Origin: Anaspis maculata
Taxonomy: Eukaryota; Arthropoda; Insecta; Coleoptera; Scraptiidae
Direction: 5' to 3'
Assembly: GCA_949128115.1 (NCBI GenBank)
Contig: OX421963.1
Coordinates: 86,437,602 to 86,501,601 of the forward strand
DNA length: 64,000 bases
Shown here: piece by piece, positions 1 to 11,084 of the stretch
Layout: every line of letters begins with the position of its first letter
Numbering within the stretch: position 1 is the first letter of the stretch
Position numbers and translations under genes: made by a program
The notes under the pieces: model-generated
What the model was told of the DNA's origin: nothing
What the model saw: the letters and a program-made list of their open reading frames with translations, nothing else
Database searches by the model: none

Positions 1-793
1 TGGCCTGCGTCACAGCCTCCCTTTATTGAAGTTTTTAATGAACATACGGTATAATATCATTAATTGTCCAGAAATCCCGTAAAAATAAATAAAAACTGGA
101 TTTTTCTTGATTTTCATAATAATCGTAGCTTGGCTCCAAAAGCATTGTGGTGGAAAATTCAACTAAAACCAGTGTTAAAACTTGGAAATTGGTTTTACAG
201 TTCCCGGGATTTTCTTGGTAGGATTGTTATTTTTGAAAGCTAGCATCAAGCAACAGAACTGAATAGCACTAATGACGAGAGTCTATACTAAATTACGCCT
301 GGCCAAAATTATCGTGACAATCTAAGCACTTGTGATATGATTGTTCACTGTTCCACACAACATACTTCTGACCAATGAATGCGCGTGAAACCTTCGAGTT
401 GAACCAATGAAATTGGTTTTATGGCGATAAAACATGACCTTCGTGTTTTATCGCTGGAAAACTGCGCCTTCCTTTTACAATTTCTATTTGGATTTGGGGT
501 GGATTTGGATTTGAAACATTTTCAACGCTATATTTTAATAATTTTCACGTTTTGTTGAATATTCTCCGTAAATACCACTCGAGCTAATGAGGGTTTTTAT
601 CAAAATTTTCGAACTGTTTCTCAAACTTTATTTTCATGAAGCAATTCAACTCGTGCAAATGGTCACTTTATTATCAAAGATAAAAATCATCCAGCTGATA
701 ATGAAGGGACCATTTCACACTCGGTAAATTTCTTGAAAACAAAGCTTTCAAGATATCAGGTGATCCTGCTTCTTGTCTGTTTTTCTTGTTTAA
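1..793. other. No recognisable gene; anonymous AT-rich DNA
   Basis: I see no coding region, RNA gene or repeat that I can name here. The stretch is AT-rich and ends at the left arm of a perfect hairpin. A short open frame on the minus strand (889-674) runs through the hairpin arm and has no family resemblance that I recognise. Confidence 0.4.
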
Positions 794-1074
794 TTCTATG
801 ATATCACGGGAAAGACAGACGGTTTTTTGTAAATTTGTTTCTTTTAATAAATTGCCAACGTTTGAACCTCGTGGCGAGGTCTTTCTCAAGGCGAGTAAAG
901 GAATTGTAAAAATATAAGGCTCAGTGTATAAAAAAGATATACACTGAGCCTTATATTTTTACAATTCCTTTACTCGCCTTGAGAAAGACCTCGCCACGAG
1001 GTTCAAACGTTGGCAATTTATTAAAAGAAACAAATTTACAAAAAACCGTCTGTCTTTCCCGTGATATCATAGAA
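794..1074. repeat. Perfect inverted repeat (137-bp arms, 7-nt loop)
   Basis: Bases 794-930 and 938-1074 are exact reverse complements, checked base by base, with loop AAAAAGA at 931-937. A transcript through it would fold into a 137-bp uninterrupted duplex. Perfect arm identity means a very recent origin by template switching or inverted duplication, active gene conversion, or an assembly or library artefact. The arms do not start with a transposon-type terminus that I recognise and I see no convincing flanking duplication. Confidence 0.95.
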
Positions 1075-1296
1075 CTTTTCAAGATAGTTCGAAAATTTTA
1101 TCGATGAAACTATTAGATCTTGGGGTATCACATGTGATTATTACATACAACGCCCTTGGTTATTAGACCTACAAGGATAATATTCACTTATCTGAATCTC
1201 ACTGTCAATGGTCAATGGCAACGGAATAAAATGGATGTAAACAACAAAATCTGACAGCTGTCACTTCGGACTTTTTTTTGCAATAATCATGGAAAT

Positions 1297-2165
1297 GGTT
1301 TTAGGACAATTCGTCGCACGGACAATTCGTCGCAAAAAGAACGACACTTGGCCGGACAATTGACACATAGGGGCTCATCTGGGCTCCAAACTACACATGA
1401 GGACAAGAGGGAGCCCGATAGAGCTCCGAAGCCACGGAAAAAAGCGAAGGGGCTCAGCAGAGCTTCAAACTATATTGAGGACATAAGGGGGCCTAATGGA
1501 GCTCTCTATAACAAAACAAGGCAAGAGGGGGCTCACTGTAGTACTCTGAGAGTCAAGAGAAAACAAGTGGGCTAATGAGGGCCCTAAACAACACTTGAGG
1601 ACACAAGGGGGCTCGATAGGGCTCCGAACATCACATGAAAATACAAGGTGCCTATTTATGCACCAAAAGTCAAGGGGAACGTGAAGCTCAGCAGGGCTTC
1701 AAAACACGTCGGAGAAATAAGGGGGTCCAATGAAGTTTCCTTGAATCCAGATCGCTGGCTGTGAAAAAACATAAGGGGGCTAATTGGGGCTCAAAACTAC
1801 CCTTCCGAACACAAGGGGGCCGATAGAGCTTCGAATATCACATGGAAGCACAAGGAACTCACTAATGCTCCAAAAGACACAAAAAAAGTGAGGGGGCTCA
1901 GCGGGGTCTCAGAAGACGTTGGAGAAACAACGGGGTCCCACGAAGGATCACTGGGGCCTCTAACAGCGCAAATAAGCGCAAGGGGGCTAACTGGAATTCT
2001 GAAGGCCACAAAAAAGGGGGCTCATCACGGTTCCAAACGATACATGAGGGCACAAGGGAACCCGATAGAACTCCGTAAGCCACGGAAAAATACTAGGGGA
2101 CTCAGCAGGGCTTCAAAAGACGTTGAAGAAACAAGGGGGCTCTTGGAGGGCCACTAGGGCCTCTA
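1297..2165 (+). mobile_element. Partial satellite-bearing TIR element (MULE-like), left end
   Basis: It starts with GGTTTTAGGACAATTCG and a second tandem copy of the GGACAATTCGTCGCAC 16-mer, the same terminus as the complete element at 10988-14806. It then enters the same higher-order satellite (GGGCTC-rich ~42-bp submonomers). From about 1340 to 2160 it is closely similar to 11085-11880, unit for unit. Similarity stops near 2165 and no matching right end follows, so this is a truncated copy. Short open frames inside it are satellite artefacts. Confidence 0.75.
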
Positions 2166-2179
2166 ACAACGCAAGAAGA

Positions 2180-2465
2180 CAATTTTGATAGGAGGCTTTG
2201 TTTTCGAGACATTTGAGTTTGAAATTTCGGAAAACATCTCAGAAATACCACTTTCAAGTGCCTAAAGATCAAGATCCAAAAAAGTTCATGATTTCTCAAT
2301 TGAAATAAGTTCTCTGGGTGTTTGAAGTTAATAAATCACCACTTTTGCTGATAAACAACGGAACAAAATTTTTAGGCTCTTGAAAGTGGAGATTTCGGGA
2401 TGTTTTTTTATGTTTCAAACCCAGATATCTCGAAAACGAAGCCTCTGATCAAAATTTTGCACGGG
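2180..2465. repeat. Imperfect inverted repeat (small MITE-like)
   Basis: Bases about 2185-2275 match the reverse complement of about 2365-2465. Both outer ends read as AATTTTGAT followed by an AGGCTT-GTTTTCGAGA block. Arms are about 90 bp with several mismatches. Downstream, 2530-2590 reads like the end of another small repeat (GGGGTGCCCCCCATTATC). I cannot assign a superfamily and found no target duplication. Confidence 0.5.
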
Positions 2466-3400
2466 TAATTTTTTCTTTTAAATTGAACATAGAACTCAAA
2501 AATATGAACAATTTGAGAAATTTCTCAAGGGGGTGAAAAACTAGGGGACAAGAAGAGGGGTGCCCCCCATTATCTACGCCCCTGGATAATTTTGATGAAA
2601 CGCGTTATTATCGTTCGATAGAGATTCGCTTAAGTAAAGATTGGTTCAAATTTGAATAAAATCAGTTCAAAAGTTATGCTAAGGAAGCGATTTTTTGTTT
2701 CCAACTTCGAAAGGCTATACATATCTCTGTCATTGTGCACTTCTGGATGTCTTTTTTTTCGGGAAAGTCCCCTTCATTCTTGATTCTCTATCATCTCACA
2801 AAATTATTGTATCAAAAACTGGACCACCCTGTTTATGGTGATCACGCGATAATCCCCCCACACTTGAGATTTTCTTTTTGACATAATTTGGAGGTGATTC
2901 CATAGATTCCAAAATTGCAAACTTTCATTTCTTACAACTTATAACATACAAGGTGTCGCAAGATAAACTTAGTGACCTGACGAGGACCATGTACCTACAC
3001 ACATTCTGGAACTCAACATGCTATGTGGAAACCATCGACTTAAAAAGATCAAATAATCTAGTGTAAAGTGAAAAGTGAGGGAGCAAAGCCCGCCGTATAC
3101 ACTACAGTGAAAAATGACAGCTTCGTCAAATCCAACACCGGACAGTGAAAACAGTGATATCGAATGAATAATTATGTTTGTTCCAAAATTTGTGGTTCAA
3201 CTTTACCTACATGATTGTGATACACTGGAATCCACAATTGACCTTTTCAATTTTAGGAGATAGAAAATACATGGTTTTTCGAGGTCACCTTTGACGTTTG
3301 ACGTTTATGACGTTTGGACGTTTCGTTTCTGACTTTTGCGGGAATTTTGAATCGGTTAGCTATACTGTTCCCATTATCCTGTGGGGAAAGTCACTAGAGC
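2466..3400. other. No gene recognised
   Basis: The segment 2620-2840 resembles in layout 8940-9140 (a block ending in a ...CACCCTG or CAGCCTGTAT motif) and is probably repeat-derived. I see nothing else in this stretch that can be named. Confidence 0.35.
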
Positions 3401-3414
3401 CCATAAGAGAGTTT

Positions 3415-3603
3415 TTAATAGACGAAGTAATAGAGTTTTCTCGTAGTAAGATGCACGTGCCTGGTGCAGCGTGATCCCTGCTGGTGCTGGTGCAGCCACA
3501 CTTCCATCAAGTTTGGGTCTTTCGTGAACCGGTGCATGGTTATGCCAGGTGTATTCGTCTTATTCTCGCACTCGCATAGAGCGACACAACACCCTTGAAC
3601 CAT
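3415..3603 (-). pseudogene. THAP-type zinc-finger N-terminal fragment
   Basis: The minus-strand frame starts with an ATG at 3603 just after a possible acceptor (TACTTACAG). It reads as the beginning of a THAP DNA-binding domain: a Cys pair (GCCVALC), then a signature like HRFTKDPNLMEVWL, close to the usual HRFPKDP..R..W. The rest of the domain (second Cys, His, AVPTIP-like end) is not in this frame. This is therefore either a first exon whose continuation I cannot find or a decayed fragment. THAP domains occur in host regulators and in P-element transposases, and the sequence does not decide between these. No partner exon was found nearby. Confidence 0.45.
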
Positions 3604-3784
3604 TTCTGTAAGTATCTTCTCAGTTTTCCACTACATTATAACACACTTATTGGTGAGAACGAGGGTAAGAACAAATGAAATCATGAAATCCATGCTGAAA
3701 TCAAATAAATACACGACAGAACGCTTGTCAGATTCGAAAAATTTCCCATTGTCAGAAACGAAATGTCATATCTCAAGAAACATA

Positions 3785-3981
3785 GGGCGCTTTCCAATAA
3801 CTGCGACAAGACGGATACACAATGTCATAGTGCACTTGCCAGCTCAATTCTAAACTCAGCCTCGCCAATGTTTCGATTGTGTCGACATGTGGTGCTATTA
3901 CTGCTATTGGAACGCTAGCTGTGTCAAATTGTGTTCATATGTGTCGAATTGTGCCCTTATACGCCTTATTGGGAAGCGCCC
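3785..3981. mobile_element. Small MITE with GGGCGCTTYCCAATAA inverted ends
   Basis: The left end GGGCGCTTTCCAATAA (3785) and the reverse complement of the right end (…TTATTGGGAAGCGCCC at 3966-3981) match at 15 of 16 positions. The interior is about 165 bp and non-coding. Target duplication is not clear. The superfamily is undetermined. Confidence 0.55.
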
Positions 3982-5190
3982 AATGACCTCGATTAACCGT
4001 CTCTTATATGCATGACGTCACAGTAAAGAGAGACAACGGAAAATTGGAGACCTCAATTGGATTACTCAGGAATCTTATTCAAAAACTTTTTCAAAAAAAT
4101 CTCGATAGTATCAGAAGCTACATTATCAACATTTATTGTATGACTCATGCAACCTAATTTAATTCCCAAAAATTGTTATCTTGTAAATTTTTTCGTGATT
4201 AAAATTGTTATAGTTTAGATATACCGGGTGTCAGTAGCATTATTACCTATCTTACTCTACCCTTATTTATTTTATGTATTCATTGACGTAGAACGTAACC
4301 ACTTGAAATCAGGAGAGGGTTGTGTCGATAATTAGAAACGAGTTTTTAGACATGATAACTCGATTTCTGTTGCCTCTGGTTTCGCCGGAAATAATCGCAA
4401 TTTTGTTTTTTGAAACAGAACATCCCACTCTGTATATTTCACCTTTCTGGAATAGGTACTTAAGTACGTGCTCGATTCTAGACCAAATGAATATCTGAAA
4501 AATGTCTACTTACACGAAGAAAAAAATTAATAGGGTTGCGCCAGGTGGATACCTTAACACCTGGTATATTATTCCAATCCCTCACGAGAGTCATACAAGT
4601 GTAACCAAGTATGTGATAATCTTTGAAATATTTTATCGTCGATTTACAGCTGGATCACGTATCGCTGTATTATTATTAATTATAGTTCATGATTAATTAT
4701 TCCATTGTTCCGACGTGATAGAAAGTAAAATGTAGATAGGTATACCTCCGCTTGTTATCATCAATAAAATTGCAAAACTTGACCTGAATTTCCCACGGTT
4801 TTTTGCACCCAACACCCCCGACCACAAGGCCGTGATATGTACCAATAATTCACCACATCCACACGTGTTCTCTTCCCACAAATCCAAAGTTTGAATCGTC
4901 AATTTATGAACCCGAAATGACATACCAAACAAGAAGTTCTATATCTGTATCGGCCTGTGTAAATTTGTAAATACGAGGCACCAGCAGAGATTTTAGAGCC
5001 ATGTGTTTGAATTAAATCAAATCGCTTATTTTATCGCCTTCCAGAGATAGTGGTAGGAGTCCAAAACTACCACTCACTGAAATTTATTATGGCAGTTGTT
5101 TGGTACTTAACACCTTTATAAACGACCGTCTTTGTTCAACCCTCTAATATTCCCATCGTTTAAACTTCTAGTAGATATTTTTCGAATATC
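3982..5190. other. No gene recognised
   Basis: Anonymous DNA. The open frames at 4502-4696 (+) and 4932-4693 (-) are short, overlap each other and show no domain, so I treat them as chance. Confidence 0.35.
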
Positions 5191-5646
5191 TACAGGGTGA
5201 TTCATGAGCGACCCAACATGGACCAATGGCAAATAGTTTCAAGGCTGGTCAAGATCCACAAGGTGAAATTTTATTGTTCATTGACTACGAAAATACAGGG
5301 TGTTTTGTGTTTGGTACAAAATTTTGATAAAAGCGATATTTCTGGAATATTTCGAGGTGTTTTGTTGGAACTGAACAACGATATTCATCAAATGGCACTC
5401 GTTAAGATGCCTTGCTGATTAAATGAAAACCCAGGACTGGGCTAGAAAAAATCTGTTATGTATTTGGTCAAAAACTACATTCTCTGGACCGCTTTTCTGG
5501 AAAACTGTTATCGAATTCGAAATGTTATAGAAAAATGCTATAAGAATCGGACCTTATTTTGAAAATTTCACCTACAGATTTTGATCCGCCTTAAAATCCC
5601 GTATCTGCCACTGTTCTATGTAAGGTCACTCATGAATCACCCTGTA
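5191..5646. mobile_element. MITE, TA-flanked, TACAGGGTGATTCATGAG ends
   Basis: Left end TACAGGGTGATTCATGAG (5191) and right end CTCATGAATCACCCTGTA (ending 5646) are inverted copies continuing for about 23 bp with one mismatch. The outer TA dinucleotides fit a Tc1/mariner-type TA target duplication. The interior is non-coding, so any movement would depend on a transposase in trans. The length of 456 bp is typical for a MITE. Confidence 0.75.
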
Positions 5647-6718
5647 TCATTATTTTTATATATTTATTTTTTCAAAACATGTACTTGAATCGAACCGTTT
5701 TTCATTAGCCGTTGTCCGTTGCGATTCTTTCAAAGCGCGCAAAAAATGGACCGGTTTCAAGATCCCAGAGGTCTTCCAGCATACCTTCAATTCTTCTCTG
5801 TTGATGCCGATGGTAGGTACACACAAAGCCGGCCGGCAGAAGTATTCCCTTTTTCTCGCTCTGCAGAAGCACTTGAGTATTAAAAATTCACTTGTACGAC
5901 ATATTCCAGCAATAACCCTCGAGGGAGAATGCACCACCGGTTGTAAAGTGCATACAGCAGGGTAGTCACCCCCGAAAATGTCACTTTTTCGCCCCCATTC
6001 GGCGGAAATTTCACGCACGTGTAGTTCAAATGTCACACTCGCGGATCTTTCGGCCGCGGCGCGAATGAAATTAAATTTTCCGTCTCCGTCTTGCTTTCGT
6101 GCGTTTTTTTTCGGGCATCAGGTGTGCTGTTGCACTATACTTTACTCTTGGATATCCCACGCCGGACTGCTTGGTCGGTGTCTTCTGGCAGCCTGCCGAG
6201 TGTAGCAGCAGAAGCACGAAGGAGTCACTGGGTGATCCCCCAGAGCTCCCGCCTCCTCGACGTTTCGGTGAAAGGTTGGGATTATCAGCATTTGCGTGGG
6301 TACTCGTGAGCGTTACGGGTATGCTTTTGGCTTTTACCTTTCGTTCGTTATCAAACTTATGCTGCATAATACACGCTTTATGATATACAGGAGGGTCCAG
6401 GATTAATTTGAAAAATGTTAATGGCCGATATGGCATGGAAAAACCGTAAGAACAAACTCAAAAATCATATATCAAAAATGCATATCAACGGAGATGTAGG
6501 CCGTCAAAGTTGAATGTATAAAAAAACCTGGAATGCCTGGAACTTTTGACCAGGAAAATAGTCTTGACCATGACCAGCTTCAAATATGTTTGGAGGATGC
6601 TGAAGAAATAAGAAATGCATCTTGATAATCTGATGATTTTTTAGCAAAATCCAGTGGCATAAAAAATATGGAGGGAAAAAGAATAGAATAACGTCCATAA
6701 TCTACGCCATTAGGCTTT
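5647..6718. other. No gene recognised; CpG-rich block 5960-6300
   Basis: Bases about 5960-6300 are clearly richer in G+C and CpG than their surroundings (for example GGCCGCGGCGCGAATG near 6050). Overlapping short open frames appear on both strands, as expected from low stop frequency in GC-rich DNA. It could be a host promoter or exon, but I see no domain and no convincing splice pattern. Confidence 0.3.
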
Positions 6719-7760
6719 TTGTGGGGAATTTTCATTATAGTGCGGGAGCTAAGGGTCAAAATATGTTCCTACCTTGCAAATTGTGATACAAGCACCAAAT
6801 TTGGTAAACTTACTCTTCAAAGTAGTCCGAACAAGACTGGGGATGGTGCACAGCCGAATTTTTCCCATGGGGGCTGTACCAGGGCCGCTATGTTGTCCCT
6901 TGGGCCCTAAGATCTATCTTCGAAACGACAAGTGATATGCTCCAAACTTCTTTTTAACTGAAGCTACTTGTAGGTAATGAATACAGATTGAATGAACTTA
7001 TCTGAAACTCTCGTTCACCAGTTGCTTACCTTTCAGGGGTGAAATTGAGAAATCTGTCAGTGGGGGCTATTTCATTTCGGCGTTAAAGGCCGATGTGTGC
7101 ATATACTACCTTGCGGTTTCTGATACAACCACGAAATTTGGTACACATACTCTTCGAAGTACCCGGAACAAAAATGGACATAGTGTCCAGTTGAATTCTT
7201 TCCCCAAGAGCCGTACTGGGGCCCGTCAAATTGTCTCTGGAGCCCTACGGCATATTTTCGAAACGGCAAGTGATATCGACATTCTGAAAAGTTCTTCTTG
7301 ATTGTAGAAACTTCCAAGTGACGGATGAAGGTTATATGAGCTCATCTGAACCTCCTGTTCACCGGTTGTCTAACTTTCAGGGGCTAAGTTGAAAAATAAC
7401 CTAGTGACAGTAGTGACTACCATATTTTGGGAGCTAAGAGCTAAAATACGCAAATATCTTGTTCTTTATGATGTAAACGGAAACTTTGGTTTATGCACTC
7501 CCCAAAGTACCCCCAAACAAAGCTAGGGATGGTGAAAAGTCAAATTTATCCTCCAATTGTCGTACGACAGCCATCATAAAGCTTAGGTACTGGATATCTT
7601 TGCAATGGCAAGCGATATCGACAAACTGAAAACTTCCTCCTGAGCATATTTACTTATAGGTGATTGGATGAAGATTGCATGAACGCATTTCAGCCTTCTA
7701 CTCAGCATTTGCCTATCTTTCAAGGTCAAAATGTGAAATATGATTACGCTAGTGGCTTAG
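6719..7760 (+). repeat. Tandem array: three ~345-bp diverged units
   Basis: Three direct units begin near 6719, 7073 and 7425. Anchor blocks recur in order: a GGGAGCTAAG start, ACCTTGC followed by an AAATTTGG block, a GGGATGGTG-type block, a GGCAAGTGATATCGAC block, and a CACCAGTTG..TTCAGGGG block. The spacing of the ACCTTGC anchor is about 337 and 350 bp. The units have diverged by substitutions and small indels. A fourth unit lies inverted at 8586-8960. The ACCTTG...AAATTTGG core also matches the TIR of the element at 19873-27129, suggesting the array derives from a subterminal module of that family. Confidence 0.75.
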
Positions 7761-8585
7761 GAGTACCTACCTATTAGAAACAATCATAGCGAGGTTTTGC
7801 ATCATTCTCATGTCGTCCTTGATTCCGGCAGAATTGACTGGCGTTGGAAATGAAAATGATGTCCAGATGCCCATTCCACTTCTATCCTAAATTTCTTGTT
7901 CTCTCCATGAGCACAAAAATTCCAACTTGTTCACCGGAATTCGGAATTTTTGCATGATTGAACACCCTGTACACGGCGTCTGCAAGTAGTGTCATCTGGG
8001 CACCACTTCTTGAACGTGAGGTAAGTATATAGGTATTTACTTCAACTGTGCTAAGTCTCAATGCTCAAAAGTGCAAGGTTGGTACGGCTATAATCCTATA
8101 TTTCTATAACCACCGGACAGTGAGGAGAAAAACAGTTGACTGTCAAATTTTTTGAAAATAATGCATGGAGACGACGGCAACACACGGCATTCCATTATTG
8201 ACTTCACTCTTGATGGGAATACCGAATTTCACTCGAATGTCTTGAAAAATCACTGATTTATTGAAAAATGTAAATTTTCATGGAACTGACCACTAATTTT
8301 AGGATTTTTCAGGAACGGCTGAAGATATTTAAACGCGGTTTATTTCATCTCAACAAGCATTGAATTGTGAACCTACATGGTGACTTTCGTGACTCCAACT
8401 CTTTTGGTTAACAAGTTGGAATTTTTGCATTATTGAACACCCTGTATACGGCGTCTGCAAATGGTACGATCTGGGAATTCTGGGCACCACTTCTTGAAAG
8501 TAAGATATAGGTAAGTACTTCAATTGTGACAAATCTCAATGCTGTGCTCAAAAGTGCAAGGTTGGGATGGCTAACCCCCGGACTA
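7761..8585. mobile_element. Remnant of a TAGTCCGG-ended element with internal direct repeat
   Basis: The right edge is CCGGACTA at 8578-8585, the same terminus as the elements at 19873-27129 and 42598-54165. Inside, about 7920-8095 is repeated directly at about 8405-8570 (shared blocks around GAACACCCTGTA, GGGCACCACTTCTTGAA and AAAAGTGCAAGGTTGG). The opposite terminus could not be found, so the element is truncated or too diverged. No coding sequence is present. Confidence 0.5.
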
Positions 8586-8960
8586 AATAGCCCCCACTGA
8601 CAGTTTTTTCAATTTCACCTCTGAAAGGTGAACAATTGGTGAGCGGGAAGTTCAGATGAGTTCATACAATTTGTATTTATCACCTGCGAGTAACTTCAAT
8701 GAAAAATAAGCTTGAAGTATGTCGATATCACTTGCCGTTTCGAAGATAGACCTTATAGGGCTCCAGGGACAACATAGCGCCTCTGGAACAGCCCTTCTTG
8801 GGAAAAATTCGGCTGGGCACCATCCCCAGTCTTGTTCGGACTACTTTGAAGAATGAGTGTACCAAATTTTGTGCTTGTATAACAGTTCGCAAGGTGGTTC
8901 CCCTTACTTCCCGCACTATTAGGTGGTCTACCACCTACACCAAATTTGAGCAGAATCGGT
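8586..8960 (-). repeat. Inverted fourth unit of the ~345-bp array
   Basis: This is the reverse complement of the unit at 6719-7072. The blocks GGGGATGGTGCACAGCCG and CGCTATGTTGTCCCTT of the first unit reappear inverted at about 8760-8830 with few differences. Together with the direct units it makes a fold-back arrangement around the TAGTCCGG-ended remnant. Confidence 0.75.
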
Positions 8961-9534
8961 CTAATGGTTTAGAAGTTATAGAAGAATAATGGTTTTTTAC
9001 CTTCCAACTTTGACGGGCTATAGGTAGGTACATATCTCCGTTATTATGCAATTTTGGTATGTTTTTCTGTGTTCTTGTTGTTTTTTCATGCTTCATCTCA
9101 TTGACAATTTCCTGATTAATACTGGATCAGCCTGTATATCATTTTATTCAGAGATTGGAAATTTTAGAATATATCAGCGTAGTATCATGCACTCGGCGCA
9201 TCCGCCAATTACAGTCATTTAGAGGGTTGAGAGAGATTGTTCACAAATGCGTTCTTCTGCTACAAAAAAATTATCATTTTTGTGGACTGCCCTGCGATTA
9301 TTTACGAAGGTAATTGTTACGAAATTCGCAGCGTAGCTGAATTACCACCATGGGGCTGGAGCTCCCTCGGGCCCCTGAAACGGCAACAATCTTTGTCCTC
9401 CAATCCTCTAACCCAAAATAAATCATCGCCGGCCATAAGGGCCTTAGTCTTGGGAAAATGGACCACAGCCAAACTCGGCTGATCATCAGCCGGGATTCGG
9501 AGGAAGCGGCCCCTGTATCCGGGATACCGTTACA
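8961..9534. other. No gene recognised; possible internal end of a retroelement
   Basis: Bases 9340-9534 are GC-richer than the surroundings and lie directly upstream of the solo LTR. The open frame 9237-9482 shows no domain. I cannot tell whether this is retroelement or older DNA. Confidence 0.3.
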
Positions 9535-9538
9535 ATAC

Positions 9539-10060
9539 TGTTACGAGCGGCGATCCCGTACATATTGGCAAACACTCGATCTTTCTGGATTCTTCCATCC
9601 ATTAGATCGCAGTGTAGAAGTCTGGAGCGATCTGGTGCATTCCAGAGCGTTCGCGTATGTGAAACTGAAGGAAATTTCAATGCTCGATCGAGAAAGATCT
9701 GTCCATTTTGGCGGAGGCGCCGCTCCAGAACTCGGCCGAATTATATGGATAACGTGTGTGATTATTCAGGAATGGTCTAGAAACCGCACATGCCGAGCCA
9801 CTATGGAATTTGCTGGAAGCAGACAGAAATTTCGGGAACACCATTCGCAGGCCTTATATAAGGCATCAGCCGGCAGCTCGCAGCAGTATTGAATTGGAAT
9901 GCGAAGTGGTAACAAGTGCGAAACAAGCGAAGTACCTGCGATATAATTCCAAGTTGATAATTGTTGGCGTATAGTTATTGTAGTACGCAGAAATAAACAG
10001 TGTGTGTTTTAAATCGATCGTCTCAATTATATTCGAACCCGTACGCGAAATATCGTAACA
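9539..10060 (+). mobile_element. Solo LTR, Ty3/gypsy-like, ATAC target duplication
   Basis: The 522-bp LTR begins TGTTAC and ends GTAACA (TG...CA with a 6-bp inverted terminus). It is flanked by ATAC at 9535-9538 and 10061-10064, a 4-bp duplication typical of Ty3/gypsy. Inside, TATATAAG near 9855 with a CAGT-type start about 30 bp downstream fits the LTR promoter, and AATAAA near 9991 fits the polyadenylation signal. No internal domain or second LTR adjoins, so it is a solo LTR left by LTR-LTR recombination. The 144-aa frame 9458-9892 runs through the U3 part and is not a gene. Confidence 0.8.
9853..9996 (+). promoter_or_regulatory. LTR promoter (TATA box) and polyA signal
   Basis: TATATAAG lies about 40 bp upstream of a CAGT-like initiator and AATAAA follows about 100 bp later. 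This is the order expected of U3/R/U5 in a retrotransposon LTR. Assignment is by motif only. Confidence 0.5.
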
Positions 10061-10084
10061 ATACTCTTGAGGAAATTGGAAAAT

Positions 10085-10790
10085 CTGGGGTTTTCCCTCA
10101 ATCTGGTCAGACACAGACTGTTCAGGTCCTATCTGGTCGGTCGAAAGCAGTTTGTCACAGTTCCGAGAGTTTCTAGGTTTTGTCGGGGGTCCCGCAAGGA
10201 TCTGTGCTGGGTCTCCTCCTTTTCATCATTTTGATAAATGACATTGGGCTGAGCCTCAGGAGCTCGTTCCTCCTCTATGCTGACGATTTGAAGATCTTTT
10301 CACCTGATGGTGCACTGCAAACGGTCTCTGGATCCCTGGAGCTCCCGTACAAGATTGTCGATCACATTCTGGCCAGACCCAGTGTCATCAGAGACCTTGA
10401 CGTGTACTCCGACCCAAAGCTTTTTTTCTCCGAGCACATTGATAACGTGCACAGGGCAGCCTAAGGTACATTGGGTTTCGTGACACGGAACTCCAAGGAC
10501 TTTCCCAACATCGAGACATTGCAGCGTCTGTTTGCGTCCTTGGTTTTTCCACGACTAGAGTATGCATCCGTCATTTGGTGCGAGAAATATGTGGTCCTTT
10601 CTAGAGGGTGTGCAGCGGCGTTTCCTGAAGCTGCTGGCCTTTAAGGTCGATGGAGTTCACCCTTGTGTTGGTTCCCCGCAGCAGTCGTTGCTAGGAACAA
10701 CGTTGCCATCAACTGCTTCATCAAATGGTCTGAGGTCTAAAATTTGCCAAATCAGAACGCTGTCATCTTAGCCAGAGTACCAACTGGCTG
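10085..10790 (+). pseudogene. LINE reverse transcriptase fragment (dead)
   Basis: In shifting frames this reads as the middle and end of a non-LTR reverse transcriptase: SYLVGRKQFV, then SGVPQGSVLG followed by LLLF and INDI (10180-10250), then the catalytic LLYADDLKIF (about 10270), then LGFVTRNSKDF (about 10470) and VQRRFLKLLAFKVDG (about 10610). At least three frameshifts and stops break it, and no endonuclease or ORF1 adjoins. The order and motifs resemble Jockey/CR1-type LINEs. It lies right after the solo LTR. Confidence 0.8.
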
Positions 10791-11084
10791 ATAATTTGAT
10801 ATGCCCTTTGAGGTTGCCTCTAGAATTACACTCTAATCAAGGACAGAGCTTTAAATCCGAGGTCTTCCAAGGAACCTGGTATATCACTCAGAATCAAAAA
10901 GGCTTGGACAAAGCCACTTCATCACCAGTCGGGACGGAATAGTAGAAAGATCGAATCGGACTATGGAACACCATCTGTCGAAAGTAGGGTTCTAGGACAA
11001 TTCGTCGCACGGACAATTTGTCGCGGGCAATTCGTTGCGGACCATTCGTCGCACAGACAATTAGCCGCAAAAGGAACGACACTT

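Noticed and set aside
1348..2157. Several open frames (also at 11018-11905, 19179-19824, 33052-34004, 38316-39583) as possible small genes
   Set aside because: They lie within the GGGCTC satellite, occur on both strands and in multiple frames, and have no domain.
9458..9892. A 144-aa gene
   Set aside because: The frame overlaps the U3 region of a solo LTR and has no domain.
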